Program-made: the position numbers and the translations under genes | Notes under the pieces: model-generated | What the model saw: only the letters and a program-made list of their open reading frames with translations | Told to the model about the DNA's origin: nothing | Databases searched by the model: none | Shown: one piece after another, positions 48,881 to 59,563 of the stretch | Numbering within the stretch: the stretch's first letter is position 1 | Layout: every line of letters starts with the position of its first letter | From: Acidobacteriota bacterium | GTDB taxonomy: Bacteria > Acidobacteriota > Blastocatellia > RBC074 | Direction of reading: 5' to 3' | Length of the DNA stretch: 64,000 bases | Assembly (NCBI GenBank): GCA_018269055.1 | Contig: JAFDVI010000052.1 | Span: 3,368 to 67,367 of the forward strand

Positions 48881-51800
48881 ATGTCTAACGCTGGCCTTTT
48901 CACCAGGGTGAAATTCGGTCTTTTCGTACTATCAATCAGCGCGCTGGCGCTGTTCGGCAGACGCACGTCGGAACTGACGGCAACGGCCAGTGAGCAGCCC
49001 TTACCCAACGTACAAGGCGCGTCGGCGACCGAGTACCTGAGACAACAGGGACTCTACCCTTCCCTGTCATCGGCGCTGTCGGCGGCGCGCTATCAAGCGC
49101 AGCCTTTGCCGACGGCCAACACGTTTCAGTTTCTCAACCCGGCGCAGCGATTCCGCGCACAATTCCGCAACGGCGATGTGCGCGTGCGAGCGACAGGCGA
49201 TGCGCCCGACAGCGAGTTGATCATCAAACTGACCGGCTACGGGTACGGCGGGAAGTTGATCAGCTTTGTTCCTGGCGGCATTGAGGCTCATCAGAACCGC
49301 ATCGAGTACGAGCATCATCCTCAATTGACCCAATCGGCAATCGGCAGCCGACAAGAGCCGGAACCCGCAATCAAAGAGTGGTTTATCAACAGTGCGGAGG
49401 GGTTAGAGCACGGCTTCGTGCTGCCCGCGCCACCAGCGGTCGAACATACGGCAATAACGCCCTTGCGCGTGGAGTTGGCGCTGGATGGGGATTGGGAACC
49501 GCATTTGGACTCCACCCAACAAACGGTTGCGCTGACGACGGCGCGGGGCGCGGGTGCGCTCAGTTATGGTCAGTTGCGCGTGACCGATGCAAATGGGGCC
49601 GCCGTGGCAGCGCATTTCGAGTTAGCGGGTCGCCGCCTATCTATCGCGATGGAAGAGAACGCGGCTGCTTACCCACTGACAATTGATCCGCTGCTGATGC
49701 AGCAAACCAAGCTCACGGCGAACGACGGTTTGGCGGGTGACAAGTTGGGTAGTTCAGTGGCCATCAGCGGTGACACGGCGATTATCGGCGCGCCATACGA
49801 TGATGTTGTGGCCACCGATCAGGGTTCGGTTTATGTCTTCGTGCGCGGCTTGTTCGGTTGGAGCCAGCAAGCCAGACTCAACGCCAGTGACGGCGCGACA
49901 AGTGACAATTTCGGCTCCTCGCTGGCGATCAACGGAAATACGGCGGTGATAGGAAGCCTGGGCAGCATTGGCGGAAACTCAAAGCAAGGATCGGTTTATG
50001 TCTTCGTCCGCAATGGTACGACCTGGTCGCTGCAACAGAAATTGACCGCCAGCGACGGCGCGGCCAATGATTTCTTCGGTTGGTCTGTGGCAATCGGTAC
50101 CAACACAATCGTGGTCGGCGCCGAAGGGGATGACATCGGCGCGAACGGGGATCAAGGTTCGGCTTCTGTGTTCGTTTTCAATGGAACGGCCTGGACGCAA
50201 CAGCAGAAGCTGACCGCCAGCGACGGCAAACTCTTAAGTAAATTCGGTTGGTCCGTGGGGATCAGCGGCGAGACAGTCATTGTCGGAGCCGAGGGAGATA
50301 CCGTTGGAGCGAGTTCGGCACAAGGCTCGGCCTACGTCTTTGTCCGTAGCGGCACGACCTGGACGCAACAGCAAAAACTGACTGCCAGCGATGGCGCAGC
50401 CAACGACCTATTCGCGATTTCAGTGGCGATCAGCGGCGACACAGTCATCGTTGGTGCAAACGGTGACGACATCGGCGCGAACACGAGCCAAGGATCGGCC
50501 TACGTCTTCATACGCGGCGGTTCGGTCTGGGCACAGCAACAGAAGCTGATCGCCGCTGATGGCGCAGCGTCCGATTTTTTTGGCATCTCCGTAGCAATTA
50601 GTGGCGATACCGTCGTAATTGGAGCCGATTTCGACGACACAGGCGGAAACTCGGCGCAAGGCTCAGTTTACGTATTTGCACGCACTGGTGTGACCTGGGC
50701 ACAGCAGAAGAAGTTAATGGCCCCCGACGGCGCGACCAACGATTTTTTCGGTCAAGCGGTAGCAATCAGCGGCGATACAATCGTGGTTGGGGCTTCCGGC
50801 GACGACATCGGCGCGAGTGTGGATCAAGGCTCGGCATCCGTATTTGTCATTTATAGCGGCCTGGCACAGCAACAAAAGCTGACCGCCAGCGACGGCGGGG
50901 GAGGAGACTTTTTCGGTATCTCAGTAGCAATCAGCGGCGACACGGTTGTGGTCGGAGCCGAAGGAGACGATGTCGGCGGAAATCAGAGTCAAGGCTCGGC
51001 CTATATCTTTGTCCGTAATGGAGGAACTTGGACGCAGCAACAAAAGCTGACGGCCAGCGATGGTGCAGCCTTTGATAGCTTTGGTAAGTCCGTAGGAATC
51101 AGCGGCGATACAGTCGTGCTTGGGGCATCTGGAGATGACATCGGCGCGAATATGGATCAGGGCTCGGCCTACGTCTTTGTCCGGAGTGGAGGAGTCTGGA
51201 CGCAGCAACAGAAGTTGACAGCCGGCGACGGCGTTGAGAGACAGCAATTCGGCACCTCGGTGGCAATCAGCGGGGACACGGTCGTCATTGGGGCTTATGG
51301 AGAGATTTTCGGCAACTCCATCGGACCTGCGGCCTACGCCTTCGTACGCAGCGGTATCACCTGGATGCAGCAACAGAAGCTGACGGCTAACGACACCGTG
51401 GGTCCCAGCAAATTCGGCGCCTCGGTGGCAATCAGTGGCGACACAGTCGTGGTCGGGGCGAATGGAGACATTATCGGCGGGAATATCTCTCAGGGTTCGG
51501 TCTACGTCTTCGTACGCGGTGGCACAACCTGGACACAGCAACAGAAGCTGACGGCCAGCGATGGCGCGGCTGGCGACCAATTTGGCGTTTCGGTGGGAAT
51601 TAGTAGCGACACGATCGTCGCTGGAGCCTATGGAAAGAGCAGCTATCAAGGTGCGGCTTACGTCTTTGTCCCAAGCGGCGCGACCTGGACCCAGCAACAG
51701 AAGCTGACTGCCAACGACGGTGCAGCCAGTGACCTATTCGGTATCGCAGTGGCGATCAGCGAGGATACAGTCCTGGTCGGAGCGGACGGTGATACGATCT

Positions 51801-54274
51801 CTGGCATTACCCAAGGCTCGGCCTACGTTTTCACACGCACGGGCACGACTTGGATGCAACAACAGAAGCTGATTGCAAGCGATGGTGCAGACCCGGATAG
51901 CTTCGGTAGGTCAGTGGCGATCAGCGGCGACACGGCTCTGATCGGAGCCTTTGACGACACGATTGGACTTAATGGAGGCCAAGGTTCAGCCTACATTTTC
52001 GTGGGCCAACGCTGCCCAACTCTGATGTTTACGCCCACCGCTCTATCCAATGGTGCTACAGGCAGTTCTTACCAACAGTTCATCACGGCCAGTGGTGGCG
52101 TCGGGCCGTATCAATACTCATTCTCCGATGGCTCACTGCCGCCCGGCCTGACACTTTCGCAAAACGGCGTGATTTCGGGCACGCCGACAACGGCGGGCTG
52201 GTTTAACTTCACTGTCACCGCGACCACACCCAATTTGTGCCCCGGCAGTCAAAGCTACACGGTTCTCATCACAACCAATTGTCCGGCAATTACCGTCAAT
52301 CCAGCTACGTTGCCCGCAGGTAACTCCGGGCAACCTTATAACCAAACCCTCACCGCAGCCGGCGGGGCGTTGCCTTACAGTTTTATGATCAGCGCGGGTG
52401 GATTGCCCATGGGGCTGACGCTCAGCTTGGGTGGCGCGCTCACCGGCACTCCCACCGTCTCCGGCTCTTTCAACTTCACCGTCACGGCCACGGACAATAA
52501 CGGATGTAGGGGTGTGCATCCCTACACGCTGACTATCAATCCGCCTTGCCCGGCAATCACCATCAATCCAGTTACATTGTCCGCAGGAAACGCCGGGCAA
52601 ACTTATAACCAGACCTTCACCGCCACAGGTGGAGCGCAGCCTTACAGTTTTATGATCAGCGCGGGCGCACTCCCTGCCGGATTGACGCTCAGCCCGGGAG
52701 GCGCGCTTACTGGCACGCCCACTGTCTCCGGCCCATTCAATTTCACGGTCACCGCCACGGATGCAAATGGCTGCACAGGAGCACGCCCATACTCGCTGAC
52801 AATCAATCCGCCTTGTCCGGCAATCACCGTCAATCCAGTGACTTTGCCCGATGGAATTGTTGGTTCTGCTTACAATCAATCTCTGACAGCGATGGGCGGA
52901 GCAGCGCCTTATAGCTTTAGCGTCACGGCAGGCGCGCTACCGACGGGAGTGACCTTGTCTTCGGCAGGTTTGTTGTCGGGCATCCCAACAGTTGTCATTG
53001 CATTTGGGTTTATCATCACAGCCACGGACGCCAACGGCTGTACGGGCACGCGATCTTACACCATCAATATCAGCGGCAATCCCGGCCTGATGTTTTACCC
53101 GCTGGCGCATCCCGTGCGTTTGCTCGACACGCGCCCTGGGGCCAGCGCCTGCTTCACGCCGAACGCTCCGATTCCCGGAGCAACGTCGTTTACGCAGCCC
53201 GCACGGGGCATCTGCGACAGCCTGACAATTCCTGCAAACGCCGCGGCAGTCACCGGCAATATCACCACCGTACAATCCGGCGGGGGCTATCTGACACTGT
53301 ACCCAAGTGATGTCGCGCTCCCCTTTGTCGCCAATTCCAACTTTGCTGCGAATCAGATTCTGAACAATGTCTTTACCGTCGGGCTTGGCACAGCCGATGG
53401 GGCGTTCAAAATTTACGTCACGACAGATACGAATGTTGTCGTGGACATTACAGGATATTACGCGCCGCCAGCCGTCGGCGGGCTGTACTTTCACAAGCTG
53501 CCCTACCCGGTCCGTTTGCTCGATACGCGGGCGGGGCAATCGGGCTGCTTTACGCCCGGCGCGCCGCTCGGTGCGGGAACGGACACCACACAATTTGCGA
53601 CTGGAGCCTGCGCTGGCGTCACGATTCCACCCACTGCGTTGGCTGTTGTTGGCAATGCCACGACAGTCAATCCCGGCCAGGGATTTCTAACCCTATATCC
53701 CAGCAACGCCGTGCGCCCCACAGTAGCCAGTTCGAACTTTGCCGCGGGGCAAACGATGAATGCGCCCTTGACGGTCGGGCTGTCTGCGTCCGGCGCATTC
53801 AATATCTACACCTTGGCGACGACCGATCTGGTGGTAGACCTGTTGGGGTATTACAGCCCCGATGCAATGGACATCAACGGCGCAGGATTATTGTTTTACC
53901 CGCTGGCGCATCCGGTGCGCCTGTTGGAGACGCGTTTTGGAGCCACAGGGTGTTATCAGCCGAATGCAGCGTTATCCCCTAACCAGATATACACACAACC
54001 TGCCAGAGGCGCTTGCGGCGGGGTGACAATCCCAGCAAATGCACTGGGCATAGTGGGAAATGCGACCGTAGTCATTCCTTTGGCCAACGGCTACCTGACT
54101 TTCTGGCCCAGCGATGAGTCGCAAGTGTTTGTGGCTTCGTCGAATTTCACTGCCGGAGCAATTTTCAACCGACATTTCATCGTCGGGCTGGGCAACGGGG
54201 ATGGAGCATTCAAAATTCTTTCCTCCGCGATGACGGATCTGGTGATTGATGTGTCAGGGTATTTCGCGCCGTGA
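48881..54274 (+). CDS. Giant secreted FG-GAP / Ig-like repeat protein
   Basis: 1797 residues with a signal anchor (VKFGLFVLSISALALFG). After a 270-residue N-terminal domain come fourteen tandem repeats of about 55 residues (bases about 49,699-52,010). The repeat pattern is QQKLTASDGAxxDxFGxSVAISGDT, VVVGAxGDDIG and QGSAYVFVRSGTTWTQ, i.e. FG-GAP blades, enough for two seven-bladed propellers. Four putative Ig-like repeats follow (starting CPAITVNPxTL, about 52,012-53,085). The C-terminus has three copies of a 130-residue unit (LMFYPLAHPVRLLDTR...VDITGYYAP). It is an extracellular or surface adhesin- or scaffold-like protein. AGGAGG precedes ATG 48881. It lies downstream of a two-component pair. 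Confidence 0.9.
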   Translation: MSNAGLFTRVKFGLFVLSISALALFGRRTSELTATASEQPLPNVQGASATEYLRQQGLYPSLSSALSAARYQAQPLPTANTFQFLNPAQRFRAQFRNGDVRVRATGDAPDSELIIKLTGYGYGGKLISFVPGGIEAHQNRIEYEHHPQLTQSAIGSRQEPEPAIKEWFINSAEGLEHGFVLPAPPAVEHTAITPLRVELALDGDWEPHLDSTQQTVALTTARGAGALSYGQLRVTDANGAAVAAHFELAGRRLSIAMEENAAAYPLTIDPLLMQQTKLTANDGLAGDKLGSSVAISGDTAIIGAPYDDVVATDQGSVYVFVRGLFGWSQQARLNASDGATSDNFGSSLAINGNTAVIGSLGSIGGNSKQGSVYVFVRNGTTWSLQQKLTASDGAANDFFGWSVAIGTNTIVVGAEGDDIGANGDQGSASVFVFNGTAWTQQQKLTASDGKLLSKFGWSVGISGETVIVGAEGDTVGASSAQGSAYVFVRSGTTWTQQQKLTASDGAANDLFAISVAISGDTVIVGANGDDIGANTSQGSAYVFIRGGSVWAQQQKLIAADGAASDFFGISVAISGDTVVIGADFDDTGGNSAQGSVYVFARTGVTWAQQKKLMAPDGATNDFFGQAVAISGDTIVVGASGDDIGASVDQGSASVFVIYSGLAQQQKLTASDGGGGDFFGISVAISGDTVVVGAEGDDVGGNQSQGSAYIFVRNGGTWTQQQKLTASDGAAFDSFGKSVGISGDTVVLGASGDDIGANMDQGSAYVFVRSGGVWTQQQKLTAGDGVERQQFGTSVAISGDTVVIGAYGEIFGNSIGPAAYAFVRSGITWMQQQKLTANDTVGPSKFGASVAISGDTVVVGANGDIIGGNISQGSVYVFVRGGTTWTQQQKLTASDGAAGDQFGVSVGISSDTIVAGAYGKSSYQGAAYVFVPSGATWTQQQKLTANDGAASDLFGIAVAISEDTVLVGADGDTISGITQGSAYVFTRTGTTWMQQQKLIASDGADPDSFGRSVAISGDTALIGAFDDTIGLNGGQGSAYIFVGQRCPTLMFTPTALSNGATGSSYQQFITASGGVGPYQYSFSDGSLPPGLTLSQNGVISGTPTTAGWFNFTVTATTPNLCPGSQSYTVLITTNCPAITVNPATLPAGNSGQPYNQTLTAAGGALPYSFMISAGGLPMGLTLSLGGALTGTPTVSGSFNFTVTATDNNGCRGVHPYTLTINPPCPAITINPVTLSAGNAGQTYNQTFTATGGAQPYSFMISAGALPAGLTLSPGGALTGTPTVSGPFNFTVTATDANGCTGARPYSLTINPPCPAITVNPVTLPDGIVGSAYNQSLTAMGGAAPYSFSVTAGALPTGVTLSSAGLLSGIPTVVIAFGFIITATDANGCTGTRSYTINISGNPGLMFYPLAHPVRLLDTRPGASACFTPNAPIPGATSFTQPARGICDSLTIPANAAAVTGNITTVQSGGGYLTLYPSDVALPFVANSNFAANQILNNVFTVGLGTADGAFKIYVTTDTNVVVDITGYYAPPAVGGLYFHKLPYPVRLLDTRAGQSGCFTPGAPLGAGTDTTQFATGACAGVTIPPTALAVVGNATTVNPGQGFLTLYPSNAVRPTVASSNFAAGQTMNAPLTVGLSASGAFNIYTLATTDLVVDLLGYYSPDAMDINGAGLLFYPLAHPVRLLETRFGATGCYQPNAALSPNQIYTQPARGACGGVTIPANALGIVGNATVVIPLANGYLTFWPSDESQVFVASSNFTAGAIFNRHFIVGLGNGDGAFKILSSAMTDLVIDVSGYFAP

Positions 54275-54490
54275 CCATGAACGAATTGCCCGATCATTAC
54301 GGAGGTGTCGGCTCGCCGGAACAACGCGCGGCATCATCCGTAGCGCCGCTCTGAGGAAAACTACTGCTGTTGACAGTCATACATTTTGAAGCAGATTCCA
54401 GATTCTTTCGGTAGCGATTGCGTCAGCGGATGGGATGAGGTCAGAGGATAAGGAAACCAGCAGCTTCCGGCTGATTGAAAGCGCATAAAA

Positions 54491-54573
54491 AACAGGATTC
54501 ATATCGTTTCTTCCAGGATGGCAAAATCGAAGACCGATTCTGCCATCCTGAAAAGAATTCCATGAATCCTGTT
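54491..54573. terminator. Nested inverted repeat between convergent giant genes
   Basis: The outer arms AACAGGATTCAT (54491-54502) and ATGAATCCTGTT (54562-54573) enclose perfect inner arms CAGGATGGCA (54514-54523) and TGCCATCCTG (54541-54550), with a further AATCG/CGATT pair inside. It lies between two converging genes and can end transcription in both directions, but its two-layer structure also suggests an inserted repeat element. The rest of 54275-54605 shows nothing. Confidence 0.6.
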
Positions 54574-54605
54574 TGATTTTCAGCTCTCCTGATTGAGCCA
54601 GCCTG

Positions 54606-57600
54606 TTACTTGATCTTGATTTGGATCGTGTTGGAAGGCTTGCCATCAACTGTAAATGAGACGTTGATAAGCCCTCTTCCGGCGAGGCTTGATGGCAACT
54701 TCACGTTTGCCTGATCCAGTCCGACGAACCCATCCACGGCAGCAGCGTCTTCAAAATCCCCCGGATTCAACGCTCTTACCGTGCCGCCTAAATTGACGGA
54801 GATGTTTCCGGCGGAAGTTCGCTTGCGCAAACCCGTTCCGTAAAACAGAACATACACAATGTCGCCCGATGCAACTCCCAGATCAATATCCACCGGCACA
54901 AATCCGCCTGCCGCCTGATCGAAGCGCGAAACAGATTCGTAGCTCACCACATTGTTGTGGACGCGCAACACGACTGCCGCAGCAACGCCCAGACCGCTGC
55001 TGTTGGCGCTGAACAGTCCCGGCGCAACGGTGGCAACCGTAATCGTTCCCGCGCCCACAACCGTGTTATTGACCGAAACGGTAACCATCGCCGAACCGTT
55101 GGCCGTCCCAGGTGGAATCTGATAGTTGATCTGTGTCGGCGCAACGAAGAAAAGTCCTGCGTCACGCGAAGTTCCCGCGCTGTCTTTAACCGTCACTTTC
55201 GTGCCCAGCAACGTTGTCGGCAACGGAACTGTCGAACCAACAGCGACACCTGTTGCCAGATTCGTGCCGAAAGCCGCCACGATGGATTCCGGCGCAAGAT
55301 CATTGCCCAGGAAGCTGGCCGCTGACACGGTGGCCACTGCAGGAACGCCGCCGGTAATCGTGAAGGTTTGCGCCGCGGTGACGCCTCCGCCGGGAGTTGG
55401 CGTGAAGACTGTTATTGGCACAGTGCCGCCGGTGGCGATGAGATTGGCCGGAACCGAAGCCGTCAGTTGCGTGGAACTGACAAACACGGTCGTCAAATCC
55501 TGCCCGCTCCATCGAACCTTGGAACTGGCCACGAAGTTGGTTCCCGTTGCGGTCAACGTAAACGCCGGGCCTCCGGCGTTGGTGGAACTCGGACTGATGC
55601 TGCTCAGCGTTGGCGCGGGGTTTTGTCCCGCCGTGATGTTGAAAATGGAAACGTTGGAAGTCCCTCCACCGGGCGCGGGGTTGACGACCGTGATGCTGGC
55701 CTGGCCTTGCCCCACCAAATCGGAAGCCTGAATTTGCGCTCGCAATTGCGTTGTACTGACAAATTCTGTTTGGCGATTTTGCCCATCCCAACGAACCGTC
55801 GAGGTATTGACGAAACCTGAGCCATTGACTGTCAACAAAAATGCCGCACTACCTTCGACAGCAGCGTTCGGCGTCAACGAGGTGATTGTCGGGACAGGGT
55901 TGGGCGGACTGACGGTAAACGTCAGGGCATTGGATGTGCCTCCTGCCGGAGCAGGGTTGAACACCGTCACATTGACCGTGCCGGATGAAATCAAATCGTT
56001 GGCGGGGATTGCCGCCGTCAACTGAGCATTGCTGACAAACGTGGTCGTGCGATTTGCGCCGCCCCATCGCACCACCGAAGCCGGGACAAACCCCGTTCCA
56101 TTGACGGTCAAGACCAACGCGCCACTTCCGACCAACGCGCTGTTGGGGCTGAGCGAACTCAGCACAGGAACAGGGTTGTCACCCGTGATGGTGATCGTGC
56201 CGGTTTTGCTGCACGTGACCGTGCTGGAACTCAACCGGCGAATGCGTTGGTTGTTGGCATCGGCAAAAATAATTTCGCCCGATGGGCTGACGACGATATT
56301 GACGGTTTCCGGTAACTGGTTGCTGGTTCCGGTGCCCACGACCAGCGCTGAAGGCGAAATGTTGATTTGTGCATTGGCAGCGGGGCCACCATCCCCACTG
56401 AAACCGGCAGTCGTACCGGCAACGACCGTTGCCGTGCCGCCAGTGCTGATTTGAACAATCTGGTTGTTGGCGGTTACACCCGGAGCAGGTCCAACCGTTA
56501 TGTATGCCGTTCCATCAGCAGCCACTGCCACATCGCGCGGTTTGTTGAAGCCCGAAGCCAGCGTTGAAAAATTGCCGCCGCCTGCGGTCGTTTCGCGCAA
56601 TACGGTTCCGGCGGTGTAATTGGCGACATAGATCCGATTGTCCGGGCCAAGCCCCAAACCCGTGTATTGGCTGCTGCCGGACAGCATGCTGTTGACCTGA
56701 CCACTTTGGGCGTTGATTCGTCGAACGGCGCCTTGACCGGTGTCTGTGACATAGATATTGCCGCTTGCATCCACTACGACATCAGACATGCCGATAAACT
56801 TCGCGAAGAGCGCAAAGCCTCCGTCACCGTTGGTCGCGGTGGATTCTCCGCCGCCTGCAATTTTGGAGATTTGTCCCGCCGGAATGCTGACCGGAGACCC
56901 GGAAGCCGGAAACAGGGTGACAGTGTTGGCAGTGGTATTGATGAAGCGCAGCGTGCTGGTTCCGCGACCACTGGGTTGCATGGGCACTTTCGGTCCGCCC
57001 AATCCATCCACCACATAAATTCCCTGCGAAGTGATAAACAATCCTTGCGGATAGGTGAACCCTGCCTGAATGACTGGCACGCCGTCGCTGGCGCCCGATC
57101 CCACATTTTTGTTGACCGTGACAATGCCGCCTGCCGGAACCGTTTGCTCTGACACAGTGCCCTGAAAGATTTTGACGGAACTGCTGCCGCGATTCACAAA
57201 CCGCAGCAAACCACCGATCTGATCTGCAATCCACAAGTTTCCATTGGCATCGGTTGCGACGCCAACCGCAGAGTTGAAGGTGGCGCTGGTCGCCAACCCG
57301 CCATCATAAGGACTGGCAAGCCCATTCCCGCCAATTCGATCAACCGCATTCGGAGCGACGGTCACGCCGGCAACAGTGACTGAACTGCCTGAGGTATTCA
57401 AAAATCGGACGCGTCCTCTGCCAGTCAAGCCTTGATCAAGAATATAAACGCCGGTGCTGTCACAGGCGATTCCGGACAAAGGAGGATTTCCTGTACTGCC
57501 GGAAAACCCGAACTGAGCATTGGTCGCGACTCCACCATCACCGCAGTTTGATACGGAATAATCGCAGGATTGCGTTGTCTGCCCGGCCACAACCACCGGC

Positions 57601-58934
57601 GAACCTCCATTCAATCGAACGACGGTCTGTTGGTTACCGAGCACGACATAAGTATTTGCTCCCTGTACACATAAGGCGACCGGATAGGGGTTCGGCTGAC
57701 TTTCCACCACAGGAAATTGATTGACCAGGGTGGCCGTGCCGTTTGTTTCGACGCGAATAACGCGGCCGTGTCCGGTATCGGCAATCAGTAACCGATTCGA
57801 ACTATCCAGTTCCACGGCACGCGGTTGCAATAGCGGGATATTCACGGCGGATCCACTAGAAAACACATCTTCGGGCCGGGTGGTGGCGCCATTTCCAGCC
57901 ACCGTCGTCAGCGTGCCGGCCGTTGAAATTCTATACACTTTGTTGGTTCCGGGTGTTGCATCTGCGACATACACTTCGCCGCTTGCATTATTGACGACCA
58001 GTCCGCTTAGATTTTCGCCAAACCCTGTTGCCAATGTGCCGATGTTCCCTGAAGCCACCGAAACGCCGGCAACCGTAATCGCTCCGCCTGAAACGTTGAG
58101 CACTCGAACTTCGCGATCAATCGGCGCGCTGAAAAATAGGAGGTTACCATCGGCACTGGTGTCCAATCCTGTAACCGATCCCAAATCCGCTCTGGTTCCC
58201 AAAATACCTACGCCAAGTTCGGTGCCGCCACCGGCAATGACCCTTACAGTTCCGGGCGCGATGCTTTTGCCTGCGATGGTAACTGCCGAAGTGGATGTGT
58301 TGATGAAACGAATCAACGTATTACCGCCAATGATGTCAACAATATACAAGCCTCGGTTTTGTGGATCGCGGGCGGCGGCAACCAACACGCCAAATGGGGA
58401 TTGTGTCGCAAGATTGCCTTCCCCAAACCCTCCGGCGACGGTGTCAATCATCGTTGATCCCGTGCTTACACTGGTTGTCAGCGACCAGTTATATGTTCCG
58501 GCCGCAGAGTATGTGTGGGTTGGATTCTGTTGGGTTGAATGTTCCGTGCCATCGCCGAAATTCCATTCATACATCGGCTGTGTTGGACAACCGTTTGTGG
58601 TCGCCGAAGCGGAAAAACTGACTGCGGAATTGGCTGCGCCTGTTGCGGGCACGGTTGCATTGCAATTGACCGTACATGCCTGCTCGGGCTGCTGCTGCGC
58701 GGAGCGCGTTGGCACTGAAAAACTGGCTTTTCTATCAGAAACGCCCGCATTCGATTTGCTCGTCGCTGTTTCGCTGGCAACCGACGCATGGTTTGCGGCC
58801 AAACTTGACCAGCCTGAATATGCCAATAAGGCTGAACTGATCAATAAGCCTGCGGTTAGAGTGAAAGTGGTGAATTTGGAATGTCCTGTTAAACGAGTGA
58901 GTGAAAGACGAAGGTAGCCCCTCAAAAAAGACAT
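54606..58934 (-). CDS. Secreted PKD / NHL-repeat / IPT-TIG protein with acidobacterial C-terminal domain
   Basis: 1442 residues. A signal anchor (about 25-45) is followed by a PKD domain (MYEWNFGDGTEHSTQQNPTHTYSAAGTYNW) and a long NHL-type propeller region of about 800 residues (units such as GVATDANGNLWIADQIGG and GIYVVDGLGGP). Three IPT/TIG domains follow (each with PNPVPxxxSLxPNSA and NPAPGGGTSN). The C-terminal 230-residue domain (VSAASFLGNDLAPESIVAAFGTNLA, then VAPGLFSANSSGLGVAAA, then VLFYGTGLRKR) is of the TIGR03437 type abundant in Solibacter-like Acidobacteria. It is an extracellular protein of unknown function, perhaps surface-bound. The start MSFLRGYL is close to a GGAG-like AAGGAG upstream. 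Confidence 0.9.
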   Translation of the reverse strand: MSFLRGYLRLSLTRLTGHSKFTTFTLTAGLLISSALLAYSGWSSLAANHASVASETATSKSNAGVSDRKASFSVPTRSAQQQPEQACTVNCNATVPATGAANSAVSFSASATTNGCPTQPMYEWNFGDGTEHSTQQNPTHTYSAAGTYNWSLTTSVSTGSTMIDTVAGGFGEGNLATQSPFGVLVAAARDPQNRGLYIVDIIGGNTLIRFINTSTSAVTIAGKSIAPGTVRVIAGGGTELGVGILGTRADLGSVTGLDTSADGNLLFFSAPIDREVRVLNVSGGAITVAGVSVASGNIGTLATGFGENLSGLVVNNASGEVYVADATPGTNKVYRISTAGTLTTVAGNGATTRPEDVFSSGSAVNIPLLQPRAVELDSSNRLLIADTGHGRVIRVETNGTATLVNQFPVVESQPNPYPVALCVQGANTYVVLGNQQTVVRLNGGSPVVVAGQTTQSCDYSVSNCGDGGVATNAQFGFSGSTGNPPLSGIACDSTGVYILDQGLTGRGRVRFLNTSGSSVTVAGVTVAPNAVDRIGGNGLASPYDGGLATSATFNSAVGVATDANGNLWIADQIGGLLRFVNRGSSSVKIFQGTVSEQTVPAGGIVTVNKNVGSGASDGVPVIQAGFTYPQGLFITSQGIYVVDGLGGPKVPMQPSGRGTSTLRFINTTANTVTLFPASGSPVSIPAGQISKIAGGGESTATNGDGGFALFAKFIGMSDVVVDASGNIYVTDTGQGAVRRINAQSGQVNSMLSGSSQYTGLGLGPDNRIYVANYTAGTVLRETTAGGGNFSTLASGFNKPRDVAVAADGTAYITVGPAPGVTANNQIVQISTGGTATVVAGTTAGFSGDGGPAANAQINISPSALVVGTGTSNQLPETVNIVVSPSGEIIFADANNQRIRRLSSSTVTCSKTGTITITGDNPVPVLSSLSPNSALVGSGALVLTVNGTGFVPASVVRWGGANRTTTFVSNAQLTAAIPANDLISSGTVNVTVFNPAPAGGTSNALTFTVSPPNPVPTITSLTPNAAVEGSAAFLLTVNGSGFVNTSTVRWDGQNRQTEFVSTTQLRAQIQASDLVGQGQASITVVNPAPGGGTSNVSIFNITAGQNPAPTLSSISPSSTNAGGPAFTLTATGTNFVASSKVRWSGQDLTTVFVSSTQLTASVPANLIATGGTVPITVFTPTPGGGVTAAQTFTITGGVPAVATVSAASFLGNDLAPESIVAAFGTNLATGVAVGSTVPLPTTLLGTKVTVKDSAGTSRDAGLFFVAPTQINYQIPPGTANGSAMVTVSVNNTVVGAGTITVATVAPGLFSANSSGLGVAAAVVLRVHNNVVSYESVSRFDQAAGGFVPVDIDLGVASGDIVYVLFYGTGLRKRTSAGNISVNLGGTVRALNPGDFEDAAAVDGFVGLDQANVKLPSSLAGRGLINVSFTVDGKPSNTIQIKIK

Positions 58935-59130
58935 AGATCAACAACTCCTTTTGGTTTATTAGGGCAGCACGAGTACCGACAATAATCATTCTCAGCGATC
59001 AACTAAGGTTAACCCGCTTGCTTTTGGTTTTGTGTGTAGTTGCGTGAATGGTCATTAGCAGGAGAGTACCGGGCTTTCTAGGGTTGGCTTATTTGCCTTC
59101 TGGGGCAACATAGGTCGAATCAAACGTAAG

Positions 59131-59207
<77 letters not shown>

Positions 59208-59443
59208 TAATTTCACAACGCTAGTCTGAAAGCATGGAGGCAATGGAGGAAAGCTTTCAGTTTTTGACCAGCCATGAAAAGAATGCACAAGTTTTTTGCG
59301 CTACGGCGTCAAACGGCTGGCATCTTACACAAGGCCTCTACCTTCGTCAAACCGTATTTATTACACGGTTGCTACCCAAAGGTGTGTCAGCATTTCTAAT
59401 TTTGTGCTTGACAGCGGGTATACCCTGTGGCAAAAATGCGCAC

Positions 59444-59478
<35 letters not shown>

Positions 59479-59480
59479 AA

Positions 59481-59521
59481 AAGAGCCGACCGAGATCGCA
59501 CCCTGCATCTGGTCGGCTCTT
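59481..59521 (-). terminator. Rho-independent terminator of argH
   Basis: AAGAGCCGACC (59481-59491) pairs perfectly with GGTCGGCTCTT (59511-59521). Read on the minus strand the hairpin is followed by TTTTACTG, 43 bases after the argH stop. The remaining sequence of 59207-59563 has no gene I can support. Confidence 0.8.
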
Positions 59522-59563
59522 AACATTTTGGAGAGAAGATTCACCGCCACCACACTCATCTGC

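Noticed and set aside
49699..52010. CRISPR-like or satellite array
   Set aside because: The regular repeats of about 165 bases are in frame and encode FG-GAP blades with varied codons; there are no unique spacers between identical repeats.
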